Shown here: piece after piece, positions 24,212 to 32,480 of the stretch
Layout: each line of letters starts with the position of its first letter
Numbering within the stretch: position 1 is the stretch's first letter
NCBI GenBank assembly: GCA_964549105.1
Contig: CAZJTZ010000013.1
Location: 1 to 64,000, forward strand
DNA length: 64,000 bases
Source of the DNA: Hydrogenedens sp964549105
Lineage (GTDB): Bacteria; Hydrogenedentota; Hydrogenedentia; Hydrogenedentales; Hydrogenedentaceae
Reading direction: 5' to 3'
Notes under the pieces: generated by a model
What the model saw: the letters and a program-made list of their open reading frames with translations, nothing else
The model's database searches: none
Told to the model about the DNA's origin: nothing
Program-made: the position numbers and the translations under genes

Positions 24212-26488
24212 ATGTCAACAAGCCTATCATTTTCAATTTGCATATTATCCCTATTTTTAGGACAGGTCCAATCTCCGCCAGCAGGAAATACCTTAACTTC
24301 TCCATTAATTGCGGAAATTACTGCTGACCATCCTTTGTTCCTTTTTACATGTAAGATTCAACCTGCTGATATAGGAAAAGTTAAAGCACAATGGGATTCT
24401 CTGGATAGTTTGCTCAAACCCTTTTCCGTCTTATGGCTTGAATTTGAGCCTGATGTTATCCATGACCCGGGCAAACTGGAAGACATTTTGGGCTCTATTT
24501 TTCAGGAATTTAAATGCCCATTTGTATTGAAAATTACAAATATTATGGACCAGGAAACTCGTCTGGAACATAAAGAAATAGAGACATTACTTGCACGATT
24601 TCCAAACATGCTTGGAATTTCTATTCATGATTTTACTGCAAACTTATATATTTCTAAATCTCGCGAAGTTATACCCGATTATTCTTATGTTTCATGGCTA
24701 TCCCGGATGATACAAATCCTCGCTTCTTACGGTAGATTTTTATATTGGGGTATGGACTCTGTGGAATGGGCTCGATTCCTCTCGCATCCATCTGCAGAGC
24801 CTTTGTTCAATACCATGAGGGAATACCCTGATTATGTTATTTCCGCCTATCGTTACAATGGAGATAATTCCGTTATTGGTGTAGGAGAAATGTTAGGTCT
24901 ATATATGACAAGTGTAGTGAACCGTTGGGGGATTGTTTGCAGTCCCTCATGGTATCATGAGAATTTTTTGATAGAACCCTGTTTGTTTGGGAAACCCCCT
25001 GAAGGTGCAATAAGTATCTCCAGTCCGCTATACCGTGCAATGCTGTTGAACGGCGTAATGGGTGGTGCCGTTGTCTATGCCTTTGAAGATGAGAATGCCC
25101 TCTGGACGGGAAAAGAAAATGTCCACTGGGAAAAAGCAATAAAACCAACGCTCGACGAACTTATTTCTTTGAATCCCATACCACAGAAAAATTTGATACA
25201 GCAACGAGTGAATACAGGTTTCCAGTTATACCCTGTCTCCAATCCTTTTGAATTTCATAAAAACCTTAAAGAAATAGACCCACAAAGGGATGAAGGGAAA
25301 ATGCTGCAAGTAGTCTATAATGTCTCCTCTCCTGGAAAATTACCCATCCTTATCCCTGAAAATGGAAATTCGTATGTTATCCCGATACTTTCTTCTTTTT
25401 TAACCAATGAACAGGTAAGTATGTTTACAAATATTGTGGGTTATAGCCCCACACATCCCGAATGGACATGGTCTCAAGTATTAACGGATACATCTAAATC
25501 TGTGGGAGAAGGAACAGCCTTTATTACCAATGTCGGCAAATGGGTCTTTGTCTTTAATTCTAATGAATATGAAATTATTCCACAGACTTATCAACTTGTA
25601 AATTTGCCAGCACCTGTGCGAAAGTTTAGTGCCAATCGTGTTGAAGACGGTGTAGTCTTGAAATGGCCATTTAGAGAAGGTGATATATTTTACCAGGTTT
25701 ATCGCCGTTTGCCTCCTGAAACCTCATTCCAACTGCTGGCTCGCGGTCTGGACAGCAGGGAATGGAAAGATACATCAGCATTACCTCAACAAACGGTGGC
25801 TTATTCCATCACAGCCTTAACATCGGAACAGGAACCTTTATCCGGAACCGTGAATTTTGGCGATTATTTAATGTTTAGCACGGTAGAAAGCAGGATTGTA
25901 GAAGAAACCGTGCTTGCTCCTGAAACCTTCTATGCAGAGAGTGTGCCAATCCTTCTTCCAACAGAAATCGTAGGAGAAAAGACGGGATGTAAAGACCCAG
26001 CAGAAGGATTGGAATCAACACAGAAGGAGCAGGTAAATATAATTATCAAAACAATGGAATTATTAGAATCAGCAATTATTGGTAAAAATATTGATTCCTT
26101 AGTAAATCTTTTTGACCCAAATTATAAAGATTCATTGGGAAGAGGAATAGATTATTTGCGTGCAGGATTAGAGTTGTTCTTTAGTCAATGCGATTATCCA
26201 AAAGTAATATGGCAGGTGCGTCGGTGGCTATTCGAAACCACAGCAGACAATCAAACACAAATAAAAATGACAATGTTTTTCAAAATTCATGGATATAAAC
26301 TTTCAGATAGTTTAGGTATCAAAGGTGATATTCCTATAGAGATATATTCAGACGCAGGTGGCGAGACCTCGTTTACCTGGATTTTTCAAGATAACCAATG
26401 GAGAATTATCCACATCGAGCCCCCTATCCTTGAACTAAAAAGGATTGTCTCATCTATCCTTTCCCCCTACTCAAATTCCGCCCAATAA
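24212..26488 (+). CDS. Large secreted protein: glycosidase-like N-terminal domain, FN3-like and NTF2-like domains
   Basis: This protein of about 758 residues has a signal peptide (hydrophobic core about residues 5-17). The first 400 residues look like a TIM-barrel glycoside hydrolase; blocks such as YPDYVISAYRYNGDNSVIG, GIVCSPSWYHENF and GVMGGAVVYAFEDENALW recall GH98-type catalytic domains, but I cannot fix the family or catalytic acids by eye. A fibronectin type III-like segment follows at about 475-560 (APVRKFSANRVEDGVVLKW to TVAYSITAL). The last 130 residues resemble an NTF2/SnoaL fold used in substrate or protein binding (ESAIIGKNIDSLVNLFD; WIFQDNQWRIIHIEPP). I chose the ATG start because it leaves a clean signal peptide; a TTG four codons earlier is possible. 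The substrate is unknown. Confidence 0.6.
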   Translation: MSTSLSFSICILSLFLGQVQSPPAGNTLTSPLIAEITADHPLFLFTCKIQPADIGKVKAQWDSLDSLLKPFSVLWLEFEPDVIHDPGKLEDILGSIFQEFKCPFVLKITNIMDQETRLEHKEIETLLARFPNMLGISIHDFTANLYISKSREVIPDYSYVSWLSRMIQILASYGRFLYWGMDSVEWARFLSHPSAEPLFNTMREYPDYVISAYRYNGDNSVIGVGEMLGLYMTSVVNRWGIVCSPSWYHENFLIEPCLFGKPPEGAISISSPLYRAMLLNGVMGGAVVYAFEDENALWTGKENVHWEKAIKPTLDELISLNPIPQKNLIQQRVNTGFQLYPVSNPFEFHKNLKEIDPQRDEGKMLQVVYNVSSPGKLPILIPENGNSYVIPILSSFLTNEQVSMFTNIVGYSPTHPEWTWSQVLTDTSKSVGEGTAFITNVGKWVFVFNSNEYEIIPQTYQLVNLPAPVRKFSANRVEDGVVLKWPFREGDIFYQVYRRLPPETSFQLLARGLDSREWKDTSALPQQTVAYSITALTSEQEPLSGTVNFGDYLMFSTVESRIVEETVLAPETFYAESVPILLPTEIVGEKTGCKDPAEGLESTQKEQVNIIIKTMELLESAIIGKNIDSLVNLFDPNYKDSLGRGIDYLRAGLELFFSQCDYPKVIWQVRRWLFETTADNQTQIKMTMFFKIHGYKLSDSLGIKGDIPIEIYSDAGGETSFTWIFQDNQWRIIHIEPPILELKRIVSSILSPYSNSAQ

Positions 26489-26495
26489 AACTTTT

Positions 26496-27515
26496 TTATA
26501 GATGTCTTTTTACATATTTTTCAATTTCAGTGTATTCCATGAGGGAATTGTAGTCGAATAGTGTGCTCATCGCTTTGGATACAACTCCGACACCATGTTC
26601 TACAAGGACAGCAATGGGGTTTAAACCTGCAAGTACGAGGATTCCTGTTCTCCCCTGAGGGACTGTCATATCCAGTAAGGGTTGGTTCGGAGAACCGAAA
26701 GCGAGTATACCACCCAGCAGACATTCTTCAACTTTTTGTGATAATTCTTTTGCTTTGCTCAGAGACACCGAAGGAATTTCTCTAAAACTTACACCAATGA
26801 CCCCATTTCCGGTCTGGGTTGCTGACCAGATACTTGTCATTTTACCTCGAATAAAAATCTCAAGAGGGTCAATTGTTGTTCCATCATAACTAATGATTTG
26901 AGAAAATCGTTTGGGTTTGCCTTCCAGTAACTCTACAAGACTCCCAAATCGTGAAGTCATCGGAATCCCATGCTGGAGAAATATACCGTTTAAACTTACA
27001 CTACAAATTGTTCCAATAGCCACATGATTTTTAGGAACTCGGAAAGAACCTAACATTTTATCTTCATCGGCAACTGTAAGTAATTTGCCCATTCCTAAAT
27101 TTTTTTCATAGACCTGACATATCTTTTTTATATGTTTAGTTAAATCTTCTTTTTTTAAATAACTGATATTTAGAATTACCTTCCCCTGTTTTTTTAGAAG
27201 GTTAAAATCCATACGGAACGCCAAATCTTCTACTTTAGATGAAACAAATCCAACCCTATCCACTACCAATTCTGTCTCAAGTTCCTTTCTTCCTTCTGCT
27301 GTAATTTTTCGTCCCTTTCTCCCAAAGTTCTCTGTCCAACCTAACTGGTCTGTAAGCATTAAATAATCGCGAATAGCGCGGTCGGTCAACTCAATCCCTG
27401 AGAGTCGTAATGCTTCTGATATTCTTTCACTCCCAATTGGTTTTTCATTATTAGCCAGAGCCTGGAGTATTGCTTGAAGTTGTCTTCTTACCTTGATGTC
27501 ACGAAATCCTTTCAT
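26496..27515 (-). CDS. nrpR: NrpR-type transcriptional repressor (winged helix plus DUF128)
   Basis: The 339-residue protein has an N-terminal winged helix (about residues 1-75; LQAILQALANNEKPIGSERI, then DRAIRDYLMLTDQLGW and GRKGRKITAEG) and one NrpR/DUF128 effector domain (about 80-339; DRVGFVSSKVEDLAFRMDF, VAIGTICSVSLNGIFLQHGIP, LEIFIRGKMTSIW). NrpR is the nitrogen repressor of methanogenic archaea. It binds a GGAA-N6-TTCC operator and releases it when 2-oxoglutarate signals nitrogen shortage. The archaeal protein from Methanococcus has two effector domains; this one has one, like the shorter NrpRI type. It is divergent from glutamate dehydrogenase with palindromes between them, which fits nitrogen control. 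AAAGGG precedes the ATG. Confidence 0.85.
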   Translation of the reverse strand: MKGFRDIKVRRQLQAILQALANNEKPIGSERISEALRLSGIELTDRAIRDYLMLTDQLGWTENFGRKGRKITAEGRKELETELVVDRVGFVSSKVEDLAFRMDFNLLKKQGKVILNISYLKKEDLTKHIKKICQVYEKNLGMGKLLTVADEDKMLGSFRVPKNHVAIGTICSVSLNGIFLQHGIPMTSRFGSLVELLEGKPKRFSQIISYDGTTIDPLEIFIRGKMTSIWSATQTGNGVIGVSFREIPSVSLSKAKELSQKVEECLLGGILAFGSPNQPLLDMTVPQGRTGILVLAGLNPIAVLVEHGVGVVSKAMSTLFDYNSLMEYTEIEKYVKRHL

Positions 27516-27545
27516 TGCATACCCTTTTTATTATGTTTGTATATT

Positions 27546-27563
27546 ATCGGAAATATTTCCGAT
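27546..27563. promoter_or_regulatory. Perfect 18-bp palindrome, candidate NrpR operator (nrpR side)
   Basis: ATCGGAAATATTTCCGAT is its own reverse complement. It contains GGAA-N4-TTCC and lies 30-48 bases upstream of the nrpR start, where a promoter on the minus strand would be (GATAAT overlaps it). This suggests autoregulation. The spacing is two bases shorter than the archaeal NrpR operator. Confidence 0.6.
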
Positions 27564-27565
27564 TA

Positions 27566-27618
27566 ATTGACAATTTGTATATTGTATCTTAAAGAGAGAA
27601 TCAAAACAAATTGTCAAT
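27566..27618. promoter_or_regulatory. 13-bp perfect inverted repeat midway between nrpR and gdhA
   Basis: ATTGACAATTTGT (27566-27578) and its exact complement (27606-27618) are 27 bases apart. Each arm contains TTGACA or TTGTCA, so the arms could be outward- or inward-facing -35 elements or a site for a second regulator. It is symmetric about the centre of the divergent promoter region. Confidence 0.45.
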
Positions 27619-27674
27619 ATAATAGGTATTATTTAATTTGAATTATTAATTGTATTTATATTAATATTATAAAC

Positions 27675-27694
27675 ATCGGAAGTAAACTGCCGAT
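27675..27694. promoter_or_regulatory. 20-bp near-palindrome, candidate NrpR operator (gdhA side)
   Basis: ATCGGAAGTAAACTGCCGAT has ATCGG/CCGAT arms and only one mismatched pair. It contains GGAA-N6-TGCC, one base from the archaeal NrpR consensus GGAA-N6-TTCC. It lies about 50 bases before gdhA and just after a TATTAT -10-like box (27665-27670), so a bound repressor would cover the start of transcription. Confidence 0.6.
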
Positions 27695-27744
27695 AGAAAA
27701 TGGGCCATTATATAAAAACAAAACTAATACAAGGAGCATGTAGA

Positions 27745-29088
27745 ATGTCGTATATTGAAGATGTTATGGAACTGGTATTAAAAAGAAATCCCGGCGAAAC
27801 CGAATTTCATCAAGCGGTTCGTGAAGTTCTGGAATCTATTAAACCGGCAGTAGAAAGACACCCTGAATTTAAGGAGAATCGTATATTAGAACGATTGGTA
27901 GAACCCGAAAGAGTAGTTATGTTTCGTGTTCCCTGGATAGATGATAAAGGCAAGGTACAGGTAAATCGTGGATTTCGTATCCAATTCAGTAGTGCCATAG
28001 GTCCCTATAAAGGCGGATTAAGGTTTCATCCCACAGTTTATATTGGAATATTAAAATTTTTGGCGTTTGAACAAATCTTTAAGAATGCTTTAACAACACT
28101 ACCTATGGGTGGTGGAAAAGGTGGTTCTGATTTTGACCCCAAGGGAAAATCTAATAATGAAGTTATGCGATTCTGTCAATCCTTTATGACCGAATTGTTC
28201 CGTTATATTGGTCCGGACACAGATGTTCCAGCAGGAGACATTGGCGTTGGCGGAAGAGAAATTGGATATATGTTTGGACAGTATAAAAGGATAAAGAATG
28301 AGTTTACAGGCGTATTAACCGGAAAAGCCTTAAATTGGGGTGGTTCACTAATTCGTCCCGAAGCCACGGGTTATGGATTAATTTATTTTGCTCAAAACAT
28401 GTTAAAGACGCGTGGCGATAGTTTAGATGGGAAAATATGTTTGGTGTCAGGCTCGGGAAATGTGGCTCAATACACAATAGAAAAGTTGAATCAGTTGGGT
28501 GCAAAAGCAGTTACTCTTTCCGATTCCGATGGGACTATTTACGACCCTGCTGGAATTGACCAGGAAAAATTATCATTTGTGTTTGAACTGAAGAATGTTC
28601 GGCGTGGAAGAATTAAGGAATATGCCGAGAAATTTAAGGGAGTTCAATATTTCCAGGGTCAAACACCGTGGAAGGTCGCCAAATGCGATTGCGCTTTTCC
28701 ATGTGCAACCCAAAATGAAGTTAATGCGGACGATGCTCAAGCGTTGGTAAAAAATGGATGTTTCCTTGTTGCCGAAGGTGCGAATATGCCTTCGACCCCT
28801 TCAGCAATAGACATTTTCCACGAGAATGGTGTCCTCTTTGGTCCTGGGAAAGCGGCCAATGCCGGGGGAGTTGCTGTTTCGGGTCTGGAAATGGCTCAAA
28901 ATGCACAGCATACGAACTGGACACGAGAAGAAGTGGATAGACGGTTGCAAGAAATTATGTATGCTATTCACCAACAGGCTTATGAAACGGCAGATGAATA
29001 TGGTTATCCCGGCAATTATGTAGTGGGAGCCAATATCGCTGGATTTCTGAAAGTAGCTACTGCCATGTTAGACCAGGGAGTCGTGTAA
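27745..29088 (+). CDS. gdhA: Glutamate dehydrogenase (hexameric, probably NADP-specific)
   Basis: The 447-residue enzyme fits the hexameric GdhA family in length and motifs: FRVPWIDDKGKVQVNRGFRI in the N-terminal domain, SSAIGPYKGGLRFHP, the catalytic-lysine region LPMGGGKGGSDFDPKGK, and the nucleotide motif SGSGNVAQ. It forms glutamate from 2-oxoglutarate and ammonium. NADP use is inferred from family and biosynthetic context, not proven. I chose the ATG at MSYIEDV because AAGGAG lies 8 bases upstream; a longer frame adds 15 residues without a ribosome binding site. The divergent NrpR-like gene and the operator-like palindrome just upstream suggest repression when nitrogen is plentiful. Confidence 0.95.
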   Translation: MSYIEDVMELVLKRNPGETEFHQAVREVLESIKPAVERHPEFKENRILERLVEPERVVMFRVPWIDDKGKVQVNRGFRIQFSSAIGPYKGGLRFHPTVYIGILKFLAFEQIFKNALTTLPMGGGKGGSDFDPKGKSNNEVMRFCQSFMTELFRYIGPDTDVPAGDIGVGGREIGYMFGQYKRIKNEFTGVLTGKALNWGGSLIRPEATGYGLIYFAQNMLKTRGDSLDGKICLVSGSGNVAQYTIEKLNQLGAKAVTLSDSDGTIYDPAGIDQEKLSFVFELKNVRRGRIKEYAEKFKGVQYFQGQTPWKVAKCDCAFPCATQNEVNADDAQALVKNGCFLVAEGANMPSTPSAIDIFHENGVLFGPGKAANAGGVAVSGLEMAQNAQHTNWTREEVDRRLQEIMYAIHQQAYETADEYGYPGNYVVGANIAGFLKVATAMLDQGVV

Positions 29089-29115
29089 TAGAAAAATAAA
29101 GGCTTTAATATAACA

Positions 29116-29148
29116 AATGGGGACTCTATTCATCGTAGAGTCCCCATT
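29116..29148. terminator. Strong hairpin after gdhA, probably bidirectional
   Basis: A perfect 13-bp stem (AATGGGGACTCTA and its complement) closes a 7-nt loop. It sits between the convergent ends of gdhA and the bifunctional nuclease gene. The following T-run is weak on the plus strand, so it may also act as a 3' stability element. Confidence 0.75.
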
Positions 29149-29178
29149 AACTTTCAATAGATAAATTCACTCCATTTT

Positions 29179-29679
29179 TCAAAATAGGTTTTCGTCATCA
29201 TCCTCATCACTATCTGGTTCTTCTCCGTGTTTTTCCTCATGCTCTTCACCTTCTTCTATCTGAAATTCAATCTCCCTACTTGCAACTTCCATCACCTCTT
29301 CTGCTACAAATATCGGACATCCAATTCGCATTGCAACAGCAATACTATCACTGGGTCGGGCATCAATCTTAAGAATTTGTTCTACCTGCCCCTCAGCATT
29401 ATTCTGCTCTATATTCATGTGTGCGAAAAAGGTGTCATTTTCCAACTTGTATATGGTTATAGATTGTAATCTGGCTCTCAGTCCTGCAAGCAAATTGCAG
29501 ATAAGGTCGTGGGTTAACGGACGAATAGGTTTTTCTCCCATTTGTGCCATCTGAATGGAGACGGCTTCAGGTATCCCAACGAGTATAGGTAAAATCCTCC
29601 CTTCTGATTCCAGTAATACAAGAGCACCACCGGCCTCATTAGGAGTTTTTGTCACTGCCAGCAATCGAACCTCTATCAT
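29179..29679 (-). CDS. Bifunctional nuclease (DUF151) family protein
   Basis: The 166-residue protein fits the BFN/DUF151 family: MIEVRLLAVTKTP at the start, ALVLLESEGRILPILVGIPEA (split core about residues 19-39), RPLTHDLICNLLAGL, and KIDARPSDSIAVAMRIGCPIFVAEEV. The family has DNase and RNase activity shown for some members; the cellular role is not settled. The C-terminal 25 residues are a strongly acidic Glu/Asp tail (EEGEEHEEKHGEE and following), which is disordered and not needed for the fold. The protein is probably cytoplasmic and monocistronic. Confidence 0.88.
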   Translation of the reverse strand: MIEVRLLAVTKTPNEAGGALVLLESEGRILPILVGIPEAVSIQMAQMGEKPIRPLTHDLICNLLAGLRARLQSITIYKLENDTFFAHMNIEQNNAEGQVEQILKIDARPSDSIAVAMRIGCPIFVAEEVMEVASREIEFQIEEGEEHEEKHGEEPDSDEDDDENLF

Positions 29680-29773
29680 TAGAATTTCCTTTACAATTAA
29701 GTTTTTCTAATCATTATAATACGCATTTTAAGAACGCGGCACAAAATTATTTTTAACAAAATATTTTTTTTGT

Positions 29774-30271
29774 TTATTCAAAAGGTGATTTGGAGTATCG
29801 TTCTTCTTTAGGTTTCTGACGGATTTCCTGAAAAAATTTTGTTAAAAGAGAACCACATTCCTCTGCACATATCCCAGATACAATGGAAGGCTTATGGTTA
29901 AATCTTGTGTCTGCAAGCAAATTCATTAAAGAGCCACAGCAACCTGCTTTAGGGTCGTATGTACCAAAATATACTTCCGGGATTCGTGATAATATAATAG
30001 CACCGGCACACATCGGGCAGGGCTCTAATGTTACATACATCTTTGTATCGTCCAGTCGCCAACTATTTAACGCAGAAGCGGCAGCCGTAATAGCAAGTAT
30101 TTCCGCATGAGCCGTAGGGTCTTGCAAATGTTCCCTCTGATTGTAACCCCGGGCTATTATAGCGTTGTTATATACTATAACACAGCCCACAGGAACTTCA
30201 CCCTGTTGATACGCCTTTTGCGCTTCAACAAGAGCCTGTCGCATATAATATTCATGTGATATATTAAGCAT
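29774..30271 (-). CDS. tadA: tRNA-specific adenosine deaminase TadA
   Basis: The 165-residue protein has the cytidine/adenosine deaminase zinc motifs: HAEIL with the proton-shuttling Glu, and PCPMCAGAI with the two zinc Cys. The following FGTYDPKAGCCGSLMNLL and FNHKPSIVSGI are typical of TadA. TadA converts adenosine 34 to inosine in tRNA-Arg(ACG) and is usually essential. It is divergent from the SprT-like gene. The C-terminus carries a short basic extension, as in other TadA proteins. Confidence 0.93.
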   Translation of the reverse strand: MLNISHEYYMRQALVEAQKAYQQGEVPVGCVIVYNNAIIARGYNQREHLQDPTAHAEILAITAAASALNSWRLDDTKMYVTLEPCPMCAGAIILSRIPEVYFGTYDPKAGCCGSLMNLLADTRFNHKPSIVSGICAEECGSLLTKFFQEIRQKPKEERYSKSPFE

Positions 30272-30341
30272 AACCCAATAATTTAATAAATAGTTATTTA
30301 TTTGTTAATCATCTAACAAACATATTGTATCATTAAATCCT

Positions 30342-31142
30342 ATGAAAAGTCCTTTACAATTAGAATTAGAGTTCAACATCAAAAAAGAAGTATTAGACAC
30401 TTCAAAGAAAAATTGTGTCTCAGAACTACAAGTAATCCCAGAAGAAAACAGTAATGATATTTCTTGCGAATCTTCTCCCTTCCTTACTCTGTTTAAATCA
30501 GAACATTTCTGTAAGCAAATAATATTTAATAATATAGAAAACAGACTGGAAATTGTAATTGAATCCCATAAAGGAAGGCAAAAAAGAAAGATTTTCTGGG
30601 CTAATCCTTCTATATTTCATGCAACCCCACAAGAATGTGAAATACTTAAAAGTTATTTTATCTCCGGAAAAATTTTGAGGTCGGTATGTGTTCCCGTGCT
30701 AAAAAAATATTTTGTCCATCGTCCCTGCCATTGGAAATTTAATTGGGCAAAGGAAGGCAAAGCCTATAATTTGCAAAATTATTTTGATAAACTTAACCAG
30801 CAATATTTTGAGAATAGACTAACCAACAGAATATCCTGGATAAAGAGTAATTCATATCCTAAAAAAAGGAGAGTGAAGACCTTTCGTTTAGGATACTTTT
30901 GTAGAGGCTGCTCACAAATATTTATCAGTCCATCACTTGATAACAGTCATCTACCAGAAATAATAGTAGAAGTTATCGTTTATCACGAGATGGTGCATGC
31001 CTTTCTCTTTAAATCATACTTGTCATTAGAAAAGCCACACGACAAAAATTTTAAAAAATTATACTACCAGCATCCACTTACAAAAGAGGTAGAAAAACTC
31101 TTAAAATCCCCTGAAATATATAAGATATTAAGGAAAAGATAA
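30342..31142 (+). CDS. SprT-like zinc metalloprotease domain protein
   Basis: The 266-residue protein has a C-terminal SprT-like domain (about residues 145-262). The helix IIVEVIVYHEMVHAFLF carries HExxH, and KPHDKNFKKLYYQHP supplies the likely third His ligand. The preceding YFDKLNQQYFENRLTNRISW is also typical of the family. The first 130 residues are not recognised. Eukaryotic relatives (Spartan) digest DNA-protein crosslinks; bacterial members are little studied. There is no signal peptide or membrane helix, so a cytoplasmic role is likely. The SprT zinc ribbon is not evident. Confidence 0.75.
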   Translation: MKSPLQLELEFNIKKEVLDTSKKNCVSELQVIPEENSNDISCESSPFLTLFKSEHFCKQIIFNNIENRLEIVIESHKGRQKRKIFWANPSIFHATPQECEILKSYFISGKILRSVCVPVLKKYFVHRPCHWKFNWAKEGKAYNLQNYFDKLNQQYFENRLTNRISWIKSNSYPKKRRVKTFRLGYFCRGCSQIFISPSLDNSHLPEIIVEVIVYHEMVHAFLFKSYLSLEKPHDKNFKKLYYQHPLTKEVEKLLKSPEIYKILRKR

Positions 31143-31192
31143 ATTAAAAGACTTTTCTATATTACCAAAACAAAAAAGGTTTGCATCAGCGA

Positions 31193-31732
31193 ATGAAATA
31201 TAAGTTTATTGCACTCGTAATCATATTAATTTCATTAGTCGGTAGCATTTATGGAGGGTATAAAACCACTTTATTCCTTTTTTCAAATTATACAAAACCA
31301 CTTTCAATTTCTGCCCAAGATTTAGAAGCCTATAAAGATTTATACTTATCTGTTTCCATGCTTACCGAATTATTGGTAGAATATCACAAACGAATGCAAA
31401 ACAAAGGCGATACTTTTGTCATAACTGAGAGACAATGGATTAGTCAGACTGTCCAGCCAACACTTATGGAAATAAGAGATAATCTTTTGAACAAACCAAA
31501 TCAAAAAAATCATTATTCAGAAAAAATAAGCAATTTACTAAGACAATTTCAATACCAATACGAACGAATAAACACCATGTTACAATTTCCTGGAGATATA
31601 TCCTTAAAAAAAGCCGTCTATTTGAACTTTTTTCAATATCTTAAATCAATAGATGACCAAATTAAATCAAACAATCTGCAAAACATATTCCCTTTAAGCA
31701 AAATTCTACTAAAACTTGAAAAAACTCTATAG
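31193..31732 (+). CDS. Hypothetical single-pass membrane protein
   Basis: I do not recognise this protein of about 179 residues. It has one N-terminal membrane helix or uncleaved signal (about residues 3-22; FIALVIILISLVGSIYGGY) followed by a soluble, largely helical region with many Gln, Asn and Lys. It is predicted to face the periplasm. AAAAAAGG lies about 12 bases before the chosen ATG; a TTG four codons upstream is an alternative start. It precedes the ECF sigma factor gene by about 80 bases on the same strand, so it may belong to the same system, but there is no direct evidence. Confidence 0.6.
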   Translation: MKYKFIALVIILISLVGSIYGGYKTTLFLFSNYTKPLSISAQDLEAYKDLYLSVSMLTELLVEYHKRMQNKGDTFVITERQWISQTVQPTLMEIRDNLLNKPNQKNHYSEKISNLLRQFQYQYERINTMLQFPGDISLKKAVYLNFFQYLKSIDDQIKSNNLQNIFPLSKILLKLEKTL

Positions 31733-31814
31733 CTTAATTGGGGATATTTATAAGTAATAAATTTGCTTTTGGATTGTATATATGGTTGTAGAAAAGTAAG
31801 TTAAATAAAATATA

Positions 31815-32480
31815 ATGGTTAAACTTGAGAATAATAGAATGAATAATGCTATAAATAACAATATGGCTTTTGACAAAACACCTCACTCTTCATTTTCTGA
31901 TGAAGCCTTGATGTCTCTTCTTGCCCGCGACGAAGAAATGGCTCTTACAGAACTTGTTCAGCGTTATCAAAATGAAGTTTTTAGATTCTGCTTTCATTAC
32001 TTGAGAGATATAGAAATGGCTAAGGATGCGGTGCAGGAGGTCTTTTTACGCATTTATATTGCAAGGGAGCGTTACGATTCAGAGAAAAAATTTAAACCCT
32101 GGATGTTGTGTATTGCCAGAAATTTATGCCTGAACGAATTGAAACGGCAAAAATTAATCCACTTTGAAACCTTTGATGGCTATGTAGAAAATCAGAATTA
32201 TGATGATAAAAATTACAATGAAGGTGTTGAAACATCCAAAATATTGTCACCTTTTGAAGAGCTTATTGTAAAAGAGAAACAAAAGGTTCTCTGGGAGGAA
32301 TTAAATAATCTGCCTGAGGAAGCAAGAGAAATCATAGTCCTTAGATACTTTGAAAGATTGCATGCAAAAGAGATAGCGGAAATACTGGGTTCTACGGAAG
32401 GTGCTATTAGAACAAGACTTCACAGGGTCTTGAGATACTTAAAAGAAAGGTTGAGTGCAAAGGGTGGATTTAATGAATAA
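31815..32480 (+). CDS. ECF-type RNA polymerase sigma factor
   Basis: The 221-residue protein has sigma region 2 (about residues 45-115; LVQRYQNEVFRFCFHYLRD, AKDAVQEVFLRIY, FKPWMLCIARNLCLNELKR) and region 4 (about 160-212; LPEEAREIIVLRYFERLHAKEI and GAIRTRLHRVLRYLKERL), with no region 3, as in extracytoplasmic-function sigma factors. It has an extended N-terminus of about 30 residues and a 40-residue linker. Its 3' end overlaps the start of the next gene, a zinc-binding anti-sigma factor, so the two are translated together. The target promoter and signal are unknown. Confidence 0.92.
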   Translation: MVKLENNRMNNAINNNMAFDKTPHSSFSDEALMSLLARDEEMALTELVQRYQNEVFRFCFHYLRDIEMAKDAVQEVFLRIYIARERYDSEKKFKPWMLCIARNLCLNELKRQKLIHFETFDGYVENQNYDDKNYNEGVETSKILSPFEELIVKEKQKVLWEELNNLPEEAREIIVLRYFERLHAKEIAEILGSTEGAIRTRLHRVLRYLKERLSAKGGFNE

